Assembly (NCBI RefSeq): GCF_017744435.1
Contig: NZ_JAGIBG010000020.1
Location: 28,495-92,494, forward strand
Reading direction: 5' to 3'
Origin: Pseudomonas sp.
GTDB lineage: Bacteria; Pseudomonadota; Gammaproteobacteria; Pseudomonadales; Pseudomonadaceae
Length of the DNA stretch: 64,000 bases
The position numbers and the translations under genes were made by a program. The notes under the pieces were generated by a model. That model had not been told where the DNA came from and searched no databases. It saw only the letters and a program-made list of their open reading frames with translations. Each line of letters begins with the position of its first letter. Within the stretch, counting starts at the first letter, position 1. This document shows, piece after piece, positions 12,528-21,745 of this stretch.

Positions 12528-13427
12528 ATGACCTTGCAGTACCCAACCATCGCCGATTGCGTCGGCAATACGCCCCTGGTTCGCCTGCAGCGCATCGCTG
12601 GCGAAACCAGCAATACCCTCCTGCTCAAGCTCGAAGGTAACAATCCCGCCGGCTCGGTGAAGGACCGTCCGGCACTGTCGATGATCACCCGCGCCGAACT
12701 GCGCGGCCAGATCAAGCCAGGCGACACCCTGATCGAAGCCACCTCCGGCAATACCGGCATCGCTCTGGCGATGGCGGCGGCGATCAAGGGTTACAAGATG
12801 ATCCTGATCATGCCCGACAACTCCACCGCCGAACGCAAGGCAGCCATGACCGCCTACGGCGCCGAGCTGATTCTGGTAACCAAGGAAGAGGGCATGGAAG
12901 GTGCCCGCGACCTCGCCGAGAAGTTGCAGGCCGAGGGCCGCGGCCTGGTCCTCGACCAGTTCGCCAACGGCGACAACCCGATCGCCCACTACACCAGCAC
13001 CGGCCCGGAAATCTGGCAGCAGACCCAGGGCACCATTACCCATTTCGTCAGTTCCATGGGGACCACCGGTACCATCATGGGCTGCTCGCAGTACCTCAAG
13101 GAACAGAACCCCAACGTGCAAATCGTTGGCCTGCAACCGATGGAGGGCTCGGCCATTCCGGGGATCCGTCGCTGGCCCGAGGAGTATCTGCCAAAGATTT
13201 TCGATGCCACCCGCGTCGACCGCGTGATGGACATGTCCCAGCAGGAGGCCGAGGACACCACTCGCCGCCTCGCGCGCGAAGAGGGCATTTTCTGTGGCGT
13301 GTCTTCCGGTGGTGCGGTGGCAGCCATGCTGCGCCTGTCCCGCGAAGTGGAAAACGCCGTGATGGTCGCGATCATCTGTGACCGCGGCGACCGTTATCTG
13401 TCCACCGGCCTGTTTGACCCGAGCTAA
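12528..13427 (+). CDS. cysM: Cysteine synthase B
   Basis: A 299-residue PLP enzyme that makes cysteine from O-acetylserine and sulfide or thiosulfate. The PLP lysine is K45 in NPAGSVKDRPAL, the substrate loop is EATSGNTGIALAMAAA, and the phosphate-binding glycines are in SSMGTTGTIMG. The ARG-rich lid (GSAIPGIRRWPEEYLP) and the shorter length relative to CysK point to CysM. The ATG at 12528 gives the family N-terminus. The rlmD start follows the stop with no gap, so the two are probably translated from one message. Confidence 0.94.
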   Translation: MTLQYPTIADCVGNTPLVRLQRIAGETSNTLLLKLEGNNPAGSVKDRPALSMITRAELRGQIKPGDTLIEATSGNTGIALAMAAAIKGYKMILIMPDNSTAERKAAMTAYGAELILVTKEEGMEGARDLAEKLQAEGRGLVLDQFANGDNPIAHYTSTGPEIWQQTQGTITHFVSSMGTTGTIMGCSQYLKEQNPNVQIVGLQPMEGSAIPGIRRWPEEYLPKIFDATRVDRVMDMSQQEAEDTTRRLAREEGIFCGVSSGGAVAAMLRLSREVENAVMVAIICDRGDRYLSTGLFDPS

Positions 13428-14786
13428 ATGTCCAAGAAGAAAAGCAACAGCGGCCTGCGCTTCCAGCCGGCCGGCGGCAACCGTACGCCCCAGGTCCCCG
13501 TGGGCAAGAAGCAGCGCCTGGATATCGAGCGCCTGGCCGGTGACGGCCGCGGCATCGCCTTCCTGGAGGGGCGCACCTGGTTCGTCAGTGGCGCGTTGGC
13601 CGGTGAAGCGGTCGAGGCGCGGGTGCTCAATGCTCGCGGCAAGGTCGTCGAGGCGCGCCTGGAGCGTGTGCTGCAAGCCAGCCCCGAACGCCGTCAGGCA
13701 CCGTGCCGGCACTACGAGCGGTGCGGCGGCTGCAACCTGCAGCACCTGCCGCACGACGCCCAGCTGGCGCTCAAGCAGCGCACCCTGGCCGAACAGCTGC
13801 AACGGGTAGCCGGCGTGCAGCCCGAAGAATGGGCCGCGCCCCTGAGCGGGCCGGAATTCGGCTACCGGCGCCGGGCGCGGGTGGCCGTGCGCTGGGACGT
13901 GAAGGCAAAGCACCTGGATGTCGGCTTCCGCGCCGAAGCCAGCCAGGAAATTGTCTCCATCGATGACTGCGCCGTGCTGGTACAGCCTTTGCAATCTATT
14001 CTTCGCCACTTGCCGACCGTGCTGCGCTCGCTGGGCAAACCGCAGGCGATCGGCCATGTGGAGCTGTTCAGTGGTACCGCCGAAGCCGTGCTCGTGCGCC
14101 ATGTGGCGCCGCTGCCGGCGGACGACCTGGCGCGCTTGCAGGCATTCTGTGACGAGGCCAAGGCCCAGCTCTGGCTGCAGGGCGAAGGTGAGCCGGCCCC
14201 TGTGGATGCCGAGGCGAAACTGGGCTTTGCCCTGGCACCCTGGCAACTGGAACTGGCCTGGCGCCCGGGCGATTTCGTCCAGGTCAACGCCCAGGTCAAC
14301 ACGGCAATGATCGAGCAGGCCCTGGCCTGGCTCGCACCGCAAGCTGACGAGCGTGTGCTGGACCTGTTCTGCGGCCTGGGCAACTTCGCCCTGCCGCTGG
14401 CGCGTCAGGCACGTGAAGTGGTGGCGGTGGAAGGTGTACAGGCCATGGTCGATCGGGCCGCGGCCAATGCCCGGAACAACGATGTGCATAACGCCGCGTT
14501 TTTTCAGGCCGATTTATCGCAGCCTTTGGCAGGCGCCGGATGGGCCGCCGAGGGCTTTTCTGCGGTACTCTTGGATCCACCGCGCGACGGTGCATACGAG
14601 GTGGTGCAAGGTATCGCCCGCCTCAACGCCAAGCGCTTGGTGTATGTATCGTGCAACCCGGCCACGCTGGCGCGAGACGCCCAGGTGCTGGTCGGCCAGG
14701 GGTACCGGTTAAAAAGGGCCGGGATTCTCGACATGTTTCCTCAGACGGCGCATGTCGAAGCCATGGCGTTATTCGAAGCGGGCTAG
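13428..14786 (+). CDS. rlmD: 23S rRNA (uracil-1939-C5)-methyltransferase RlmD (RumA)
   Basis: A 452-residue SAM-dependent methyltransferase acting on 23S rRNA. Order: a basic tail, a TRAM RNA-binding domain at about 30-85, an iron-sulfur site with C93, C99 and C102 ([10 protein letters not shown]) plus a cysteine in SIDDC, and a Rossmann methyltransferase domain with [14 protein letters not shown]. The catalytic nucleophile lies in [12 protein letters not shown] and LLDPPRDGA is the usual motif IV. The start codon abuts the cysM stop (TAAATG). It is followed by relA after about 96 bp. Confidence 0.95.
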   Translation: MSKKKSNSGLRFQPAGGNRTPQVPVGKKQRLDIERLAGDGRGIAFLEGRTWFVSGALAGEAVEARVLNARGKVVEARLERVLQASPERRQAPCRHYERCGGCNLQHLPHDAQLALKQRTLAEQLQRVAGVQPEEWAAPLSGPEFGYRRRARVAVRWDVKAKHLDVGFRAEASQEIVSIDDCAVLVQPLQSILRHLPTVLRSLGKPQAIGHVELFSGTAEAVLVRHVAPLPADDLARLQAFCDEAKAQLWLQGEGEPAPVDAEAKLGFALAPWQLELAWRPGDFVQVNAQVNTAMIEQALAWLAPQADERVLDLFCGLGNFALPLARQAREVVAVEGVQAMVDRAAANARNNDVHNAAFFQADLSQPLAGAGWAAEGFSAVLLDPPRDGAYEVVQGIARLNAKRLVYVSCNPATLARDAQVLVGQGYRLKRAGILDMFPQTAHVEAMALFEAG

Positions 14787-14882
14787 CAGGCTGGCCCCTT
14801 GGTGCGGCTTCCACGGACGCGAAGCTGCACGGTGATAGCCAGCGCACCCGTGTGGTGCGCTGTATGGAAAGGTAAAACAAAG

Positions 14883-17123
14883 ATGGTACAGGTGAGAGTG
14901 CACCAGCCGGTCAACACGGACGGCAGTATCAATCTCGAAGCATGGCTGGATCATGTGGTGAGCGTCGATTCGGCACTGGATCGCGTGGCGCTGAAAGAAG
15001 CCTGCGAGTTCACCCAGGAAATCGAAAAGAAGGGCAACCCTGCCAAGCATTCGTGGGCCGATGGAACGTCCAGTTATCAGGCCGGTCTGGAAATCGCTGA
15101 AATCCTCGCCGACCTCAAGCTCGACCAGGATTCGTTGGTCGCGGCGGTGATCTATCGCTCGGTCCGTGAAGGCAAGGTGACCCTGGCCGAAGTCGGTCAG
15201 CGCTTTGGCCCGGTGGTGTCCAAGCTGATCGACGGCGTGCTGCGCATGGCCGCCATCAGCGCCAGTCTCAGCCCGCGCCAGTCGCTGGTGCTGGGCTCGC
15301 AGGCGCAGGTCGAGAACCTGCGCAAGATGCTCGTGGCCATGGTCGACGACGTACGCGTGGCGCTGATCAAGCTGGCCGAGCGTACCTGTGCGATCCGGGC
15401 GGTGAAGTCCGCTGATGACGAAAAGCGCCTGCGCGTGGCGCGCGAGGTGTTCGACATCTATGCGCCGCTGGCCCACCGGCTGGGCATCGGCCACATCAAA
15501 TGGGAGCTGGAAGACCTGTCCTTCCGCTACCTGGAGCCTGACCAGTACAAGCAGATCGCCAAGCTGTTGCACGAGCGCCGACTGGACCGTGAGCGCTTCA
15601 TCAGCGACGTGATGAACCAGCTGCAGAACGAATTGCTGGCCACCGGGGTCAAGGCCGATATCAGCGGTCGGGCGAAACACATCTATTCGATCTGGCGCAA
15701 GATGCAGCGCAAAGGCCTGGAGTTCAGCCAGATCTACGACGTGCGTGCGGTGCGCGTGCTGGTGCCTGAGGTGCGTGACTGCTATACCGCGCTGGGTATC
15801 GTGCACACCCTGTGGCGGCACATCCCCAAGGAGTTCGACGACTACATCGCCAACCCCAAGGAAAACGGCTATCGCTCGCTGCACACTGCGGTGATCGGCC
15901 CCGAGGGCAAGGTGCTGGAAGTGCAGATCCGTACCCACGGCATGCACGAGGAAGCCGAACTCGGCGTCTGCGCCCACTGGCGTTACAAGGGTACCGACGT
16001 CAAGCCGAGCTCCAACCACTACGAAGAGAAGATCTCCTGGCTGCGCCAGGTGCTCGAATGGCATGAAGAGCTGGGCGACATCGGTGGCCTGGCCGAGCAG
16101 CTGCGGGTCGATATCGAACCCGACCGGGTCTACGTGTTCACACCGGATGGCCACGCCATCGACCTGCCCAAGGGTGCCACGCCGCTGGACTTCGCTTACC
16201 GCGTGCACACCGAGATCGGCCACAACTGCCGTGGCGCCAAGATCAACGGGCGCATCGTGCCGCTCAACTACAGCCTGCAGACCGGCGAGCAGGTGGAGAT
16301 CATCACCAGCAAGCACGGCAACCCGAGCCGTGACTGGCTGAACTCCAACCTCGGCTACGTCACCACCTCGCGGGCCCGGGCCAAGATCGTCCATTGGTTC
16401 AAGCTGCAGGCGCGTGACCAGAACGTCGCTGCCGGCAAGACCTTGCTCGAACGCGAACTCAGCCGCCTGGGCCTGCCGCAGGTGGACTTCGAACGCCTGG
16501 CCGAGAAGACCAACGTCAAGACCGCCGAGGACATGTTTGCCTCGCTCGGTGCCGGTGACCTGCGCCTGGCGCACCTGGTCAACGCCGCCCAGCAACTGCT
16601 TGAGCCCGAGCGCATCGAGCAGATTGAGCTGGTGCCGCGCAAGCCTACCGGCCCGCGTACCGGCAAGCGTGGCGACATCCAGATCCAGGGCGTCGGCAAC
16701 CTGCTCACGCAGATGGCCGGCTGCTGCCAGCCGCTGCCGGGCGATGCCATCGTCGGCTACATTACCCAGGGCCGCGGCGTCAGCATCCACCGCCAGGACT
16801 GCGCCTCGGCGCTGCAGCTGGCCGGGCGCGAGCCGGAGCGGATGATCCAGGTCAGTTGGGGGCCGATCCCGGTGCAGACCTACCCGGTCGACATCGTCAT
16901 CCGCGCCTACGACCGCCCAGGGTTGCTGCGCGACGTGTCGCAGGTTCTGCTCAACGAGAAGATCAACGTGCTGGCGGTCAACACCCGCTCGAACAAGGAA
17001 GACAACACCGCGCTGATGTCGCTGACCATCGAGATTCCGGGCCTGGATGCGCTGGGGCGCCTCCTGGGCAGGATTTCGCAGTTGCCGAACATCATCGAAA
17101 CGCGGCGTAATCGTACCCCTTGA
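14883..17123 (+). CDS. relA: (p)ppGpp synthetase I, RelA
   Basis: A 746-residue ribosome-associated enzyme that makes (p)ppGpp when uncharged tRNA accumulates. The N-terminal hydrolase-like domain lacks the HD metal site (AAVIYRSVREGK where bifunctional SpoT/Rel proteins have HDxxED), as expected for RelA. Then come the synthetase domain (DVRAVRVLV, NPKENGYRSLHTAV), the TGS domain (VYVFTPDGHAIDLPKGATPLDFAY), a helical and cysteine-containing region (MAGCCQPLPGD) and a C-terminal ACT domain (DIVIRAYDRPGLLRDVSQVL). I start at ATG 14883 (MVQVRVHQP), preceded by AAAGGT. A REP pair separates it from mazG. Confidence 0.96.
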   Translation: MVQVRVHQPVNTDGSINLEAWLDHVVSVDSALDRVALKEACEFTQEIEKKGNPAKHSWADGTSSYQAGLEIAEILADLKLDQDSLVAAVIYRSVREGKVTLAEVGQRFGPVVSKLIDGVLRMAAISASLSPRQSLVLGSQAQVENLRKMLVAMVDDVRVALIKLAERTCAIRAVKSADDEKRLRVAREVFDIYAPLAHRLGIGHIKWELEDLSFRYLEPDQYKQIAKLLHERRLDRERFISDVMNQLQNELLATGVKADISGRAKHIYSIWRKMQRKGLEFSQIYDVRAVRVLVPEVRDCYTALGIVHTLWRHIPKEFDDYIANPKENGYRSLHTAVIGPEGKVLEVQIRTHGMHEEAELGVCAHWRYKGTDVKPSSNHYEEKISWLRQVLEWHEELGDIGGLAEQLRVDIEPDRVYVFTPDGHAIDLPKGATPLDFAYRVHTEIGHNCRGAKINGRIVPLNYSLQTGEQVEIITSKHGNPSRDWLNSNLGYVTTSRARAKIVHWFKLQARDQNVAAGKTLLERELSRLGLPQVDFERLAEKTNVKTAEDMFASLGAGDLRLAHLVNAAQQLLEPERIEQIELVPRKPTGPRTGKRGDIQIQGVGNLLTQMAGCCQPLPGDAIVGYITQGRGVSIHRQDCASALQLAGREPERMIQVSWGPIPVQTYPVDIVIRAYDRPGLLRDVSQVLLNEKINVLAVNTRSNKEDNTALMSLTIEIPGLDALGRLLGRISQLPNIIETRRNRTP

Positions 17124-17133
17124 AGCCGCGGCG

Positions 17134-17226
17134 CCTGCTTCGCGGGTAAACCCGCTCCCACAGGAACGGTGCAGATTTCGAAACCTGCATCCATCTTGTG
17201 GGAGCGGGCTTACCCGCGAAGAAGGC
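17134..17226. repeat. Inverted REP pair between relA and mazG
   Basis: REP units at 17134-17164 and 17195-17226 in opposite orientation, with the TTCGCGGGTAAACCCGCTCC core and its inverse. They fill nearly the whole relA-mazG gap and end about 24 bp before mazG, so they lie in the mazG leader if the genes share a transcript. Confidence 0.85.
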
Positions 17227-17249
17227 ACCACCGAAGGACCTGCTTAACC

Positions 17250-18083
17250 ATGACCTACACCCTCGAAGACCTGCTGCACCTCATGGCCCGTCTGCGCGAC
17301 CCGCAGTACGGCTGCCCGTGGGACCTGAAGCAGAACTACGCGAGCATCGTGCAGCACACCATCGAAGAGGCCTACGAAGTCGCCGACACCATCGAGCGCG
17401 GCGATTTCGAACACCTGCAGGGCGAGCTCGGCGACCTGTTGTTCCAGGTGGTCTACTACAGCCAGCTGGCCCAGGAAGAAGGGCGTTTCGAGTTCGATGG
17501 CGTGGTCGACAGCATCACCCGCAAGCTGATCCGCCGTCACCCCCACGTATTCCCGACGGGCGAGCTGTACGCGCCGCTGGACACCCCCAGCCTGAACGAG
17601 GCCCAGGTCAAGTCACGCTGGGAGGAGATCAAGGCCGAGGAGCGTGCCGAGAAAAGCACCCCTGAACAACTGTCGCTGCTCGATGACGTACCGACGGCAT
17701 TGCCGGCGCTGTCGCGGGCGGCCAAACTGCAGAAGCGCGCGGCCACCGTCGGTTTCGACTGGCCAGCGGCGCTGCCTGTGCTGGACAAGGTGCGCGAGGA
17801 ACTCGACGAAGTGTTGCAGGCCATGGCCGACAACGACGCCGACGCCCTCGAGGATGAAGTCGGCGACCTGCTGTTTGCCGCCGTAAACCTGGCCCGCCAC
17901 CTCAAGCAAGACCCGGAAAACGCCCTGCGCCGCGCCAACCGCAAGTTCGAGCGGCGTTTCCGCTTCATCGAACAGGCATTGCGCGACAGCGGCCGGCCGA
18001 TTGAACATTGTAACCTTGACGAGCTGGACGCCCTTTGGGGTGAAGCCAAGCGTCAGGAAAAGAACCTGCCCAGCTGCGGCTGA
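17250..18083 (+). CDS. mazG: Nucleoside triphosphate pyrophosphohydrolase MazG
   Basis: A 277-residue house-cleaning enzyme that hydrolyses (d)NTPs to monophosphates. Two MazG helical domains are visible. The first has CPWDLKQ, the metal ligands IEEAYEVADTIE and ELGDLLFQVVYY; the second has REELDEVLQAM and EDEVGDLLFAAVNLARH. This is the usual full-length two-domain form. The ATG at 17250 has GAAGGA upstream; a longer frame would start inside the REP pair and is rejected. Placement after relA fits the link of MazG to the stringent response in enterobacteria. Confidence 0.95.
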   Translation: MTYTLEDLLHLMARLRDPQYGCPWDLKQNYASIVQHTIEEAYEVADTIERGDFEHLQGELGDLLFQVVYYSQLAQEEGRFEFDGVVDSITRKLIRRHPHVFPTGELYAPLDTPSLNEAQVKSRWEEIKAEERAEKSTPEQLSLLDDVPTALPALSRAAKLQKRAATVGFDWPAALPVLDKVREELDEVLQAMADNDADALEDEVGDLLFAAVNLARHLKQDPENALRRANRKFERRFRFIEQALRDSGRPIEHCNLDELDALWGEAKRQEKNLPSCG

Positions 18084-18109
18084 GCTGTTGCATAAGTGAG
18101 TGAACATTC

Positions 18110-18649
18110 ATGAGCCTTTCCCTTCGCGACCAATTGCTCAAAGCCGGTCTGGTCAACCAGAAACAGGTCTCGCAGACCAACAAAGCTGAAAAGAAACAGA
18201 AGCGCATGGAGCACAAAGGCCAGGTCGAGGTCGACGACAGCCAGCAGCGCATGGCCAAGGAAGCCATGGCCGAGAAGGCCAAACGTGACCAGGAGCTGAA
18301 TCGCCAGCAGCAGGAAAAGGCCGAGCAGAAGGCCCGCGTGGCGCAGATCAAGCAGTTGATCGAAGCCACCCGCCTGCCCAAGCTGACCACCGAGGACTAC
18401 TACAACTTCGTCGACGACAAGAAGGTCAAGCGCATTGCCGTCAACGCCCTGATGCGCACCCGCCTGAGCAACGGCGCGCTGGCCATCGTGTCGCATGCCG
18501 GCGGCTACGAAGTGATCCCGCGCGAGGCGGCGGTGAAGATCCAGGAACGCGACCCGAGCCGCATTCTGCTGCTCAATACCCATGTCGAGGAAGCGGACGA
18601 GGACGATCCGTACGCAGCCTACAAGATCCCAGACGATCTGATGTGGTAA
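18110..18649 (+). CDS. DUF2058 family protein (YaiL-like)
   Basis: A 179-residue cytosolic protein matching DUF2058. It has an N-terminal SLRDQLLKAGLVN motif, a long charged helix rich in K, E and Q (residues about 20-85, probable coiled coil), then a small domain with DYYNFVDDKKVKRIAVN and GYEVIPREAAVKI. Family members have been described as nucleoprotein or polynucleotide-associated. It follows mazG by 26 bp and ends at a strong terminator, so it closes the mazG transcript. Its role is unproven. Confidence 0.85.
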   Translation: MSLSLRDQLLKAGLVNQKQVSQTNKAEKKQKRMEHKGQVEVDDSQQRMAKEAMAEKAKRDQELNRQQQEKAEQKARVAQIKQLIEATRLPKLTTEDYYNFVDDKKVKRIAVNALMRTRLSNGALAIVSHAGGYEVIPREAAVKIQERDPSRILLLNTHVEEADEDDPYAAYKIPDDLMW

Positions 18650-18654
18650 GCACG

Positions 18655-18682
18655 AAAAACCCCGCCTTGGCGGGGTTTTTTA
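18655..18682 (+). terminator. Rho-independent terminator
   Basis: Perfect 12-bp stem AAAAACCCCGCC/GGCGGGGTTTTT at 18655-18666 and 18669-18680 with a 2-base loop and a built-in T-tract. It ends the mazG-DUF2058 transcript and could also stop the converging small gene. Confidence 0.9.
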
Positions 18683-18707
18683 CTGGAAGACTGTATCAAG
18701 GTTCGGG

Positions 18708-18890
18708 TTACTGCGTGGTGCGCTGGTTTTCCAGCTCTTCGAGCTCTGCCCGGTACTGGTGAGCTTCATGTTCCTGGTGGAACATCCCTACCAGTTGGCC
18801 TTGTTGGTGCACATCCCAGATCCGCACGCCAGCGGCCAGGCCTTCGTGGGACATTCTCGATTCGTCACGTTCGGTTACTTGGACTGTCAT
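18708..18890 (-). CDS. Small conserved hypothetical protein
   Basis: A 60-residue acidic protein starting MTVQVTERDESRM. It contains GVRIWDVHQQGQLVGMFHQEHEAHQYRAEL, which looks like one short beta-hairpin followed by a helix. There is no signal peptide and no family I can name. I use the ATG at 18890, with GGAG upstream; an extension of 15 codons is possible but lacks a ribosome binding site. Its upstream region holds a PsrA-like inverted repeat. Confidence 0.65.
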   Translation of the reverse strand: MTVQVTERDESRMSHEGLAAGVRIWDVHQQGQLVGMFHQEHEAHQYRAELEELENQRTTQ

Positions 18891-18980
18891 CGGTAAACTC
18901 CACTGCTTTGAGTTGACTGCGACACTGTGTCGCACAACCCCTTTATAGAGTTTGTTAGCAGGCTAAGTAAATAAAACAGG

Positions 18981-18998
18981 CATGAAACAAGTTTCATG
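18981..18998. promoter_or_regulatory. Inverted repeat matching a PsrA box
   Basis: CATGAAAC-AA-GTTTCATG is an 8-bp inverted repeat with a 2-base centre. Its core GAAAC-N2-GTTTC fits the published PsrA operator form (C/G)AAAC-N2-4-GTTT(G/C). It lies about 91 bp upstream of the small gene's start. PsrA senses long-chain fatty acids in Pseudomonas. The match is by eye only. Confidence 0.5.
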
Positions 18999-19009
18999 AA
19001 AGCAGGGCA

Positions 19010-19037
19010 AAAAGAAGCCCCGCACAGGGCGGGGCTC
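19010..19037 (-). terminator. Terminator of the DUF3108 gene
   Basis: Stem AGCCCCGC/GCGGGGCT at 19016-19023 and 19029-19036. On the minus strand it is followed by a TTCTTTTT run, so it ends the gene at 19061-19771. Confidence 0.85.
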
Positions 19038-19060
19038 CGGATACTGCGGGCTGCAGCGGA

Positions 19061-19771
19061 TCAGTTACCCTTCACCGTTTTGCCGTCGACCGTGCCATTC
19101 TGCAGCACGATCACGTACTCTTTGCCATCGGTCTCGACCTGGCGCAACTGCACCAGCAGGTAGTCCCAGTCCTTGGCGAACCACAGCTCGGTGACACGCT
19201 TGTTCTGGGCTGGGGCACGCACGCGCTCGACCTTCACCGCCTCGACCTGGCCGGTCTTGGTGGTGATTTTCTCGGTGCCGAGCACGCGGAAGTCGTAGTT
19301 GTCGATCTCGTCGCCATCGACCACCTGGTAGGTCATGCTCTTCTTGCCGGCAGCCACATCGTGCTGCAGGGCCAGCTGGTAGGACGACTTGTCCAGCACG
19401 CCGCGGTTGAGCGGCAGGTTGATGGCATCCTTGCGGTCGGTACCGGTGATCTTCTTGGCGTTCCAGTCGAAGGTCAGGTCGACGGTCTTGGCCTTGCCCA
19501 GGCCGCCGCGCTCGAAGTGGTACTTCTGCGGCAGCAGGGTGTCGTTGTCCATGCGCAGGGTGCTTTGCTCGGTCAGGCTGGCGATCATCATGGAGGCCTT
19601 GAAATCAAGGTTCCAGCTGCCGTCCTTGTTCTTGACCAGGCTGCGCTCGGCGGTGCCGCTCATGGGCAGTTGCTTCCAGTCTGCGGTGTAGCTTGCCGAG
19701 AACGGCTTCAGGTCAGCTGCCTGGAGGGGCAGGGCGAGCACGGTGAGAGCCAATAGCAGGGCGCGACGCAT
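19061..19771 (-). CDS. DUF3108 domain exported protein
   Basis: A 236-residue protein with a cleavable signal peptide (RRALLLALTVLALPLQAAD). The rest matches DUF3108: FSASYTADWKQLPMSGTAERSL, then strands with the conserved SYQLALQHDVAAGKKSMTYQVVDG and a C-terminal TELWFAKDWDYLLVQLRQVETDGKEY. It is expected to be a beta-rich periplasmic or outer-membrane-associated protein of unknown role. It lies 8 bp downstream of purN on the same strand and may be co-transcribed with purM-purN. AGGAGAA precedes the start. Confidence 0.85.
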   Translation of the reverse strand: MRRALLLALTVLALPLQAADLKPFSASYTADWKQLPMSGTAERSLVKNKDGSWNLDFKASMMIASLTEQSTLRMDNDTLLPQKYHFERGGLGKAKTVDLTFDWNAKKITGTDRKDAINLPLNRGVLDKSSYQLALQHDVAAGKKSMTYQVVDGDEIDNYDFRVLGTEKITTKTGQVEAVKVERVRAPAQNKRVTELWFAKDWDYLLVQLRQVETDGKEYVIVLQNGTVDGKTVKGN

Positions 19772-19779
19772 AAGTTCTC

Positions 19780-20433
19780 CTAGGGTCGGATCAAGTGACC
19801 ACTGGCCGGCAGCGGCAGGTCATCCAGTAACGCACCCTGTTCACCCAGGCGCAAACGCCCTTGGGCAAACCAGTGCACCGCCAGCGGGTAGATCTGGTGT
19901 TCCTGATGGTGGACCCTTTGGGCCAGGCTTTCCACCGTGTCATCAGACAGCACCGGTACCACAGCCTGTACGACCAGAGGCCCGCCATCGAGTTCCTCGG
20001 TGACGAAGTGTACGCTGCAGCCATGCTCGGCGTCGCCTGCCTCCAGTGCCCGACGGTGGGTATGCAGGCCCTTGTAGCGGGGCAGCAACGACGGGTGGAT
20101 GTTGAGCAGGCTGCCCTGGTAGTGGCGCACGAAGTCGCCACTGAGGATGCGCATGAAGCCGGCCAGCACCACCAGGTCCGGGGTGAAGCCGTCGATGCGC
20201 GCCATCAGCGCGGCATCGAAGGCTTCGCGGCCGTCGAACTGGGTGTGGTCGAGCACCACGGTGTCGATACCGACCGCCTGGGCCCGTTGCAGGCCATAGG
20301 CATCGGCGCGGTTGGAGACCACCGCGGCGATGCGCACTTGGCTGTCCTGCGCACGGCAACTGTCGATCAAGGCTTGCAGGTTGCTGCCGGAACCCGACAG
20401 CAGTACCACTACATTGCAGGGCTTGCTCGGCAT
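19780..20433 (-). CDS. purN: Phosphoribosylglycinamide formyltransferase (GAR transformylase)
   Basis: A 217-residue enzyme for step 3 of purine synthesis, moving a formyl group from 10-formyl-THF to GAR. The nucleotide loop is LLSGSGSNLQAL, the catalytic set is in LAGFMRILSGDFV and NIHPSLLPRYKGLHTHRRAL, and DGGPLVVQA closes the folate pocket. The start ATG shares one base with the purM stop (TGATG), so translation is coupled to purM. Confidence 0.96.
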   Translation of the reverse strand: MPSKPCNVVVLLSGSGSNLQALIDSCRAQDSQVRIAAVVSNRADAYGLQRAQAVGIDTVVLDHTQFDGREAFDAALMARIDGFTPDLVVLAGFMRILSGDFVRHYQGSLLNIHPSLLPRYKGLHTHRRALEAGDAEHGCSVHFVTEELDGGPLVVQAVVPVLSDDTVESLAQRVHHQEHQIYPLAVHWFAQGRLRLGEQGALLDDLPLPASGHLIRP

Positions 20434-21491
20434 CAGTGTGCCTTGAGGTTCTGCAGTTCGACCTGGGCGGCGCCTTCGGCGGCTTCGGCGATGTGGCCGA
20501 TGACCCAAGGCTGCTCACCGGCGGCGCGCAGTTCGTTCAGGGCCGCTTCGACCTGATCCTGGGCCACGCAGATGACCATGCCGACACCGCAGTTCAGCAC
20601 ACGGTGCATCTCGTGCTCGTCGACGTTGCCTTTTTCCTGCAGGAAGTCGAACACCGCCGGGCGCTGCCAGCTGGCCACGTCAACCACGGCCTGGGCATTC
20701 TTCGGCAGGACGCGCGGGATGTTGTCCAGCAGGCCGCCACCGGTGATGTGGGCCATGGCCTTGACTGCGCCAGTGTTCTTGATCAACTGCAGCAGTGGCT
20801 TGACGTAGATGCGGGTCGGTGCCATCAGCAGGTCGGTCAGCGGCTTGCCGTCGAGCTGGGTGTTCTCGATGTCGGTGCCGGACACTTCGAGGATCTTGCG
20901 GATCAGCGAGTAGCCGTTGGAGTGCGGGCCGGAGGACGGCAGGGCGATCAGCGCGTCACCGGTGGCAACCTTGGAGCCGTCGATGATCTCGGCCTTTTCC
21001 ACGACGCCGACGCAGAAGCCGGCCAGGTCGTAGTCTTCGCCTTCGTACATGCCCGGCATTTCGGCAGTTTCGCCGCCGACCAGGGAGCAGCCAGCCAGTT
21101 CACAGCCAGCGCCGATGCCGGTGACCACGGTGGCAGCCACGTCGACATTCAGCTTGCCGGTGGCGTAGTAGTCGAGGAAGAACAGCGGCTCGGCGCCGCA
21201 GACCACCAGGTCGTTGACGCACATGGCGACCAGGTCCTGGCCGATGCTGTCGTGCTTGTTCAGGTTCAGTGCCAGGCGCAGCTTGGTGCCGACGCCGTCG
21301 GTGCCGGAGACCAGCACCGGCTGCTTGTAGCCGGCCGGGATCTCGCAGAGGGCGCCGAAGCCACCCAGGCCACCCATGACTTCAGGGCGTGCGGTGCGTT
21401 TTGCCACGCCCTTGATGCGTTCGACCAGTGCTTCGCCGGCGTCGATGTCTACACCGGCGTCCTTGTAGCTCAGGGAGGGTTGCTTGCTCAT
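20433..21491 (-). CDS. purM: Phosphoribosylformylglycinamidine cyclo-ligase (AIR synthetase)
   Basis: A 352-residue ATP-dependent enzyme for step 5 of purine synthesis. It shows the N-terminal [20 protein letters not shown], the nucleotide motif [33 protein letters not shown], and [29 protein letters not shown] is the second metal/ATP region. This is the first gene of purM-purN. The 254-bp divergent gap to the DUF2066 gene should contain its promoter; I see no confident PurR site there. Confidence 0.97.
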   Translation of the reverse strand: MSKQPSLSYKDAGVDIDAGEALVERIKGVAKRTARPEVMGGLGGFGALCEIPAGYKQPVLVSGTDGVGTKLRLALNLNKHDSIGQDLVAMCVNDLVVCGAEPLFFLDYYATGKLNVDVAATVVTGIGAGCELAGCSLVGGETAEMPGMYEGEDYDLAGFCVGVVEKAEIIDGSKVATGDALIALPSSGPHSNGYSLIRKILEVSGTDIENTQLDGKPLTDLLMAPTRIYVKPLLQLIKNTGAVKAMAHITGGGLLDNIPRVLPKNAQAVVDVASWQRPAVFDFLQEKGNVDEHEMHRVLNCGVGMVICVAQDQVEAALNELRAAGEQPWVIGHIAEAAEGAAQVELQNLKAH

Positions 21492-21745
21492 TGATCCAGG
21501 CCTTTAAGAGGGAGGGATTCGTAAAAACGACCATGACGGCCAAGTCCGGCTGTGAAGCGGCGGCTGCCTGAAACGTCAGTGGTCTGTGAAGGCGCGCGAT
21601 TTTATCAGGGTTGCCGTGCAGCGGCCATCCTCAGGCCGACGGGCAGGGCGGTAAATTGCTGAAAAAGGTGTGTGGGTGGTTGATGGGCCTCCTTCTGTAT
21701 AAGCTGCAAGCCACATGCTTCATGCGCAATCGGACAGGAATCTCC

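Noticed and set aside
14769..17231. Long minus-strand frame opposite relA
   Set aside because: Antisense shadow of relA; begins and ends in REP sequence and has a His/Gln/Asp-rich, motif-free product.
21492..21745. PurR-type operator in the purM divergent region
   Set aside because: No half-sites resembling the known purine operator could be found by eye.
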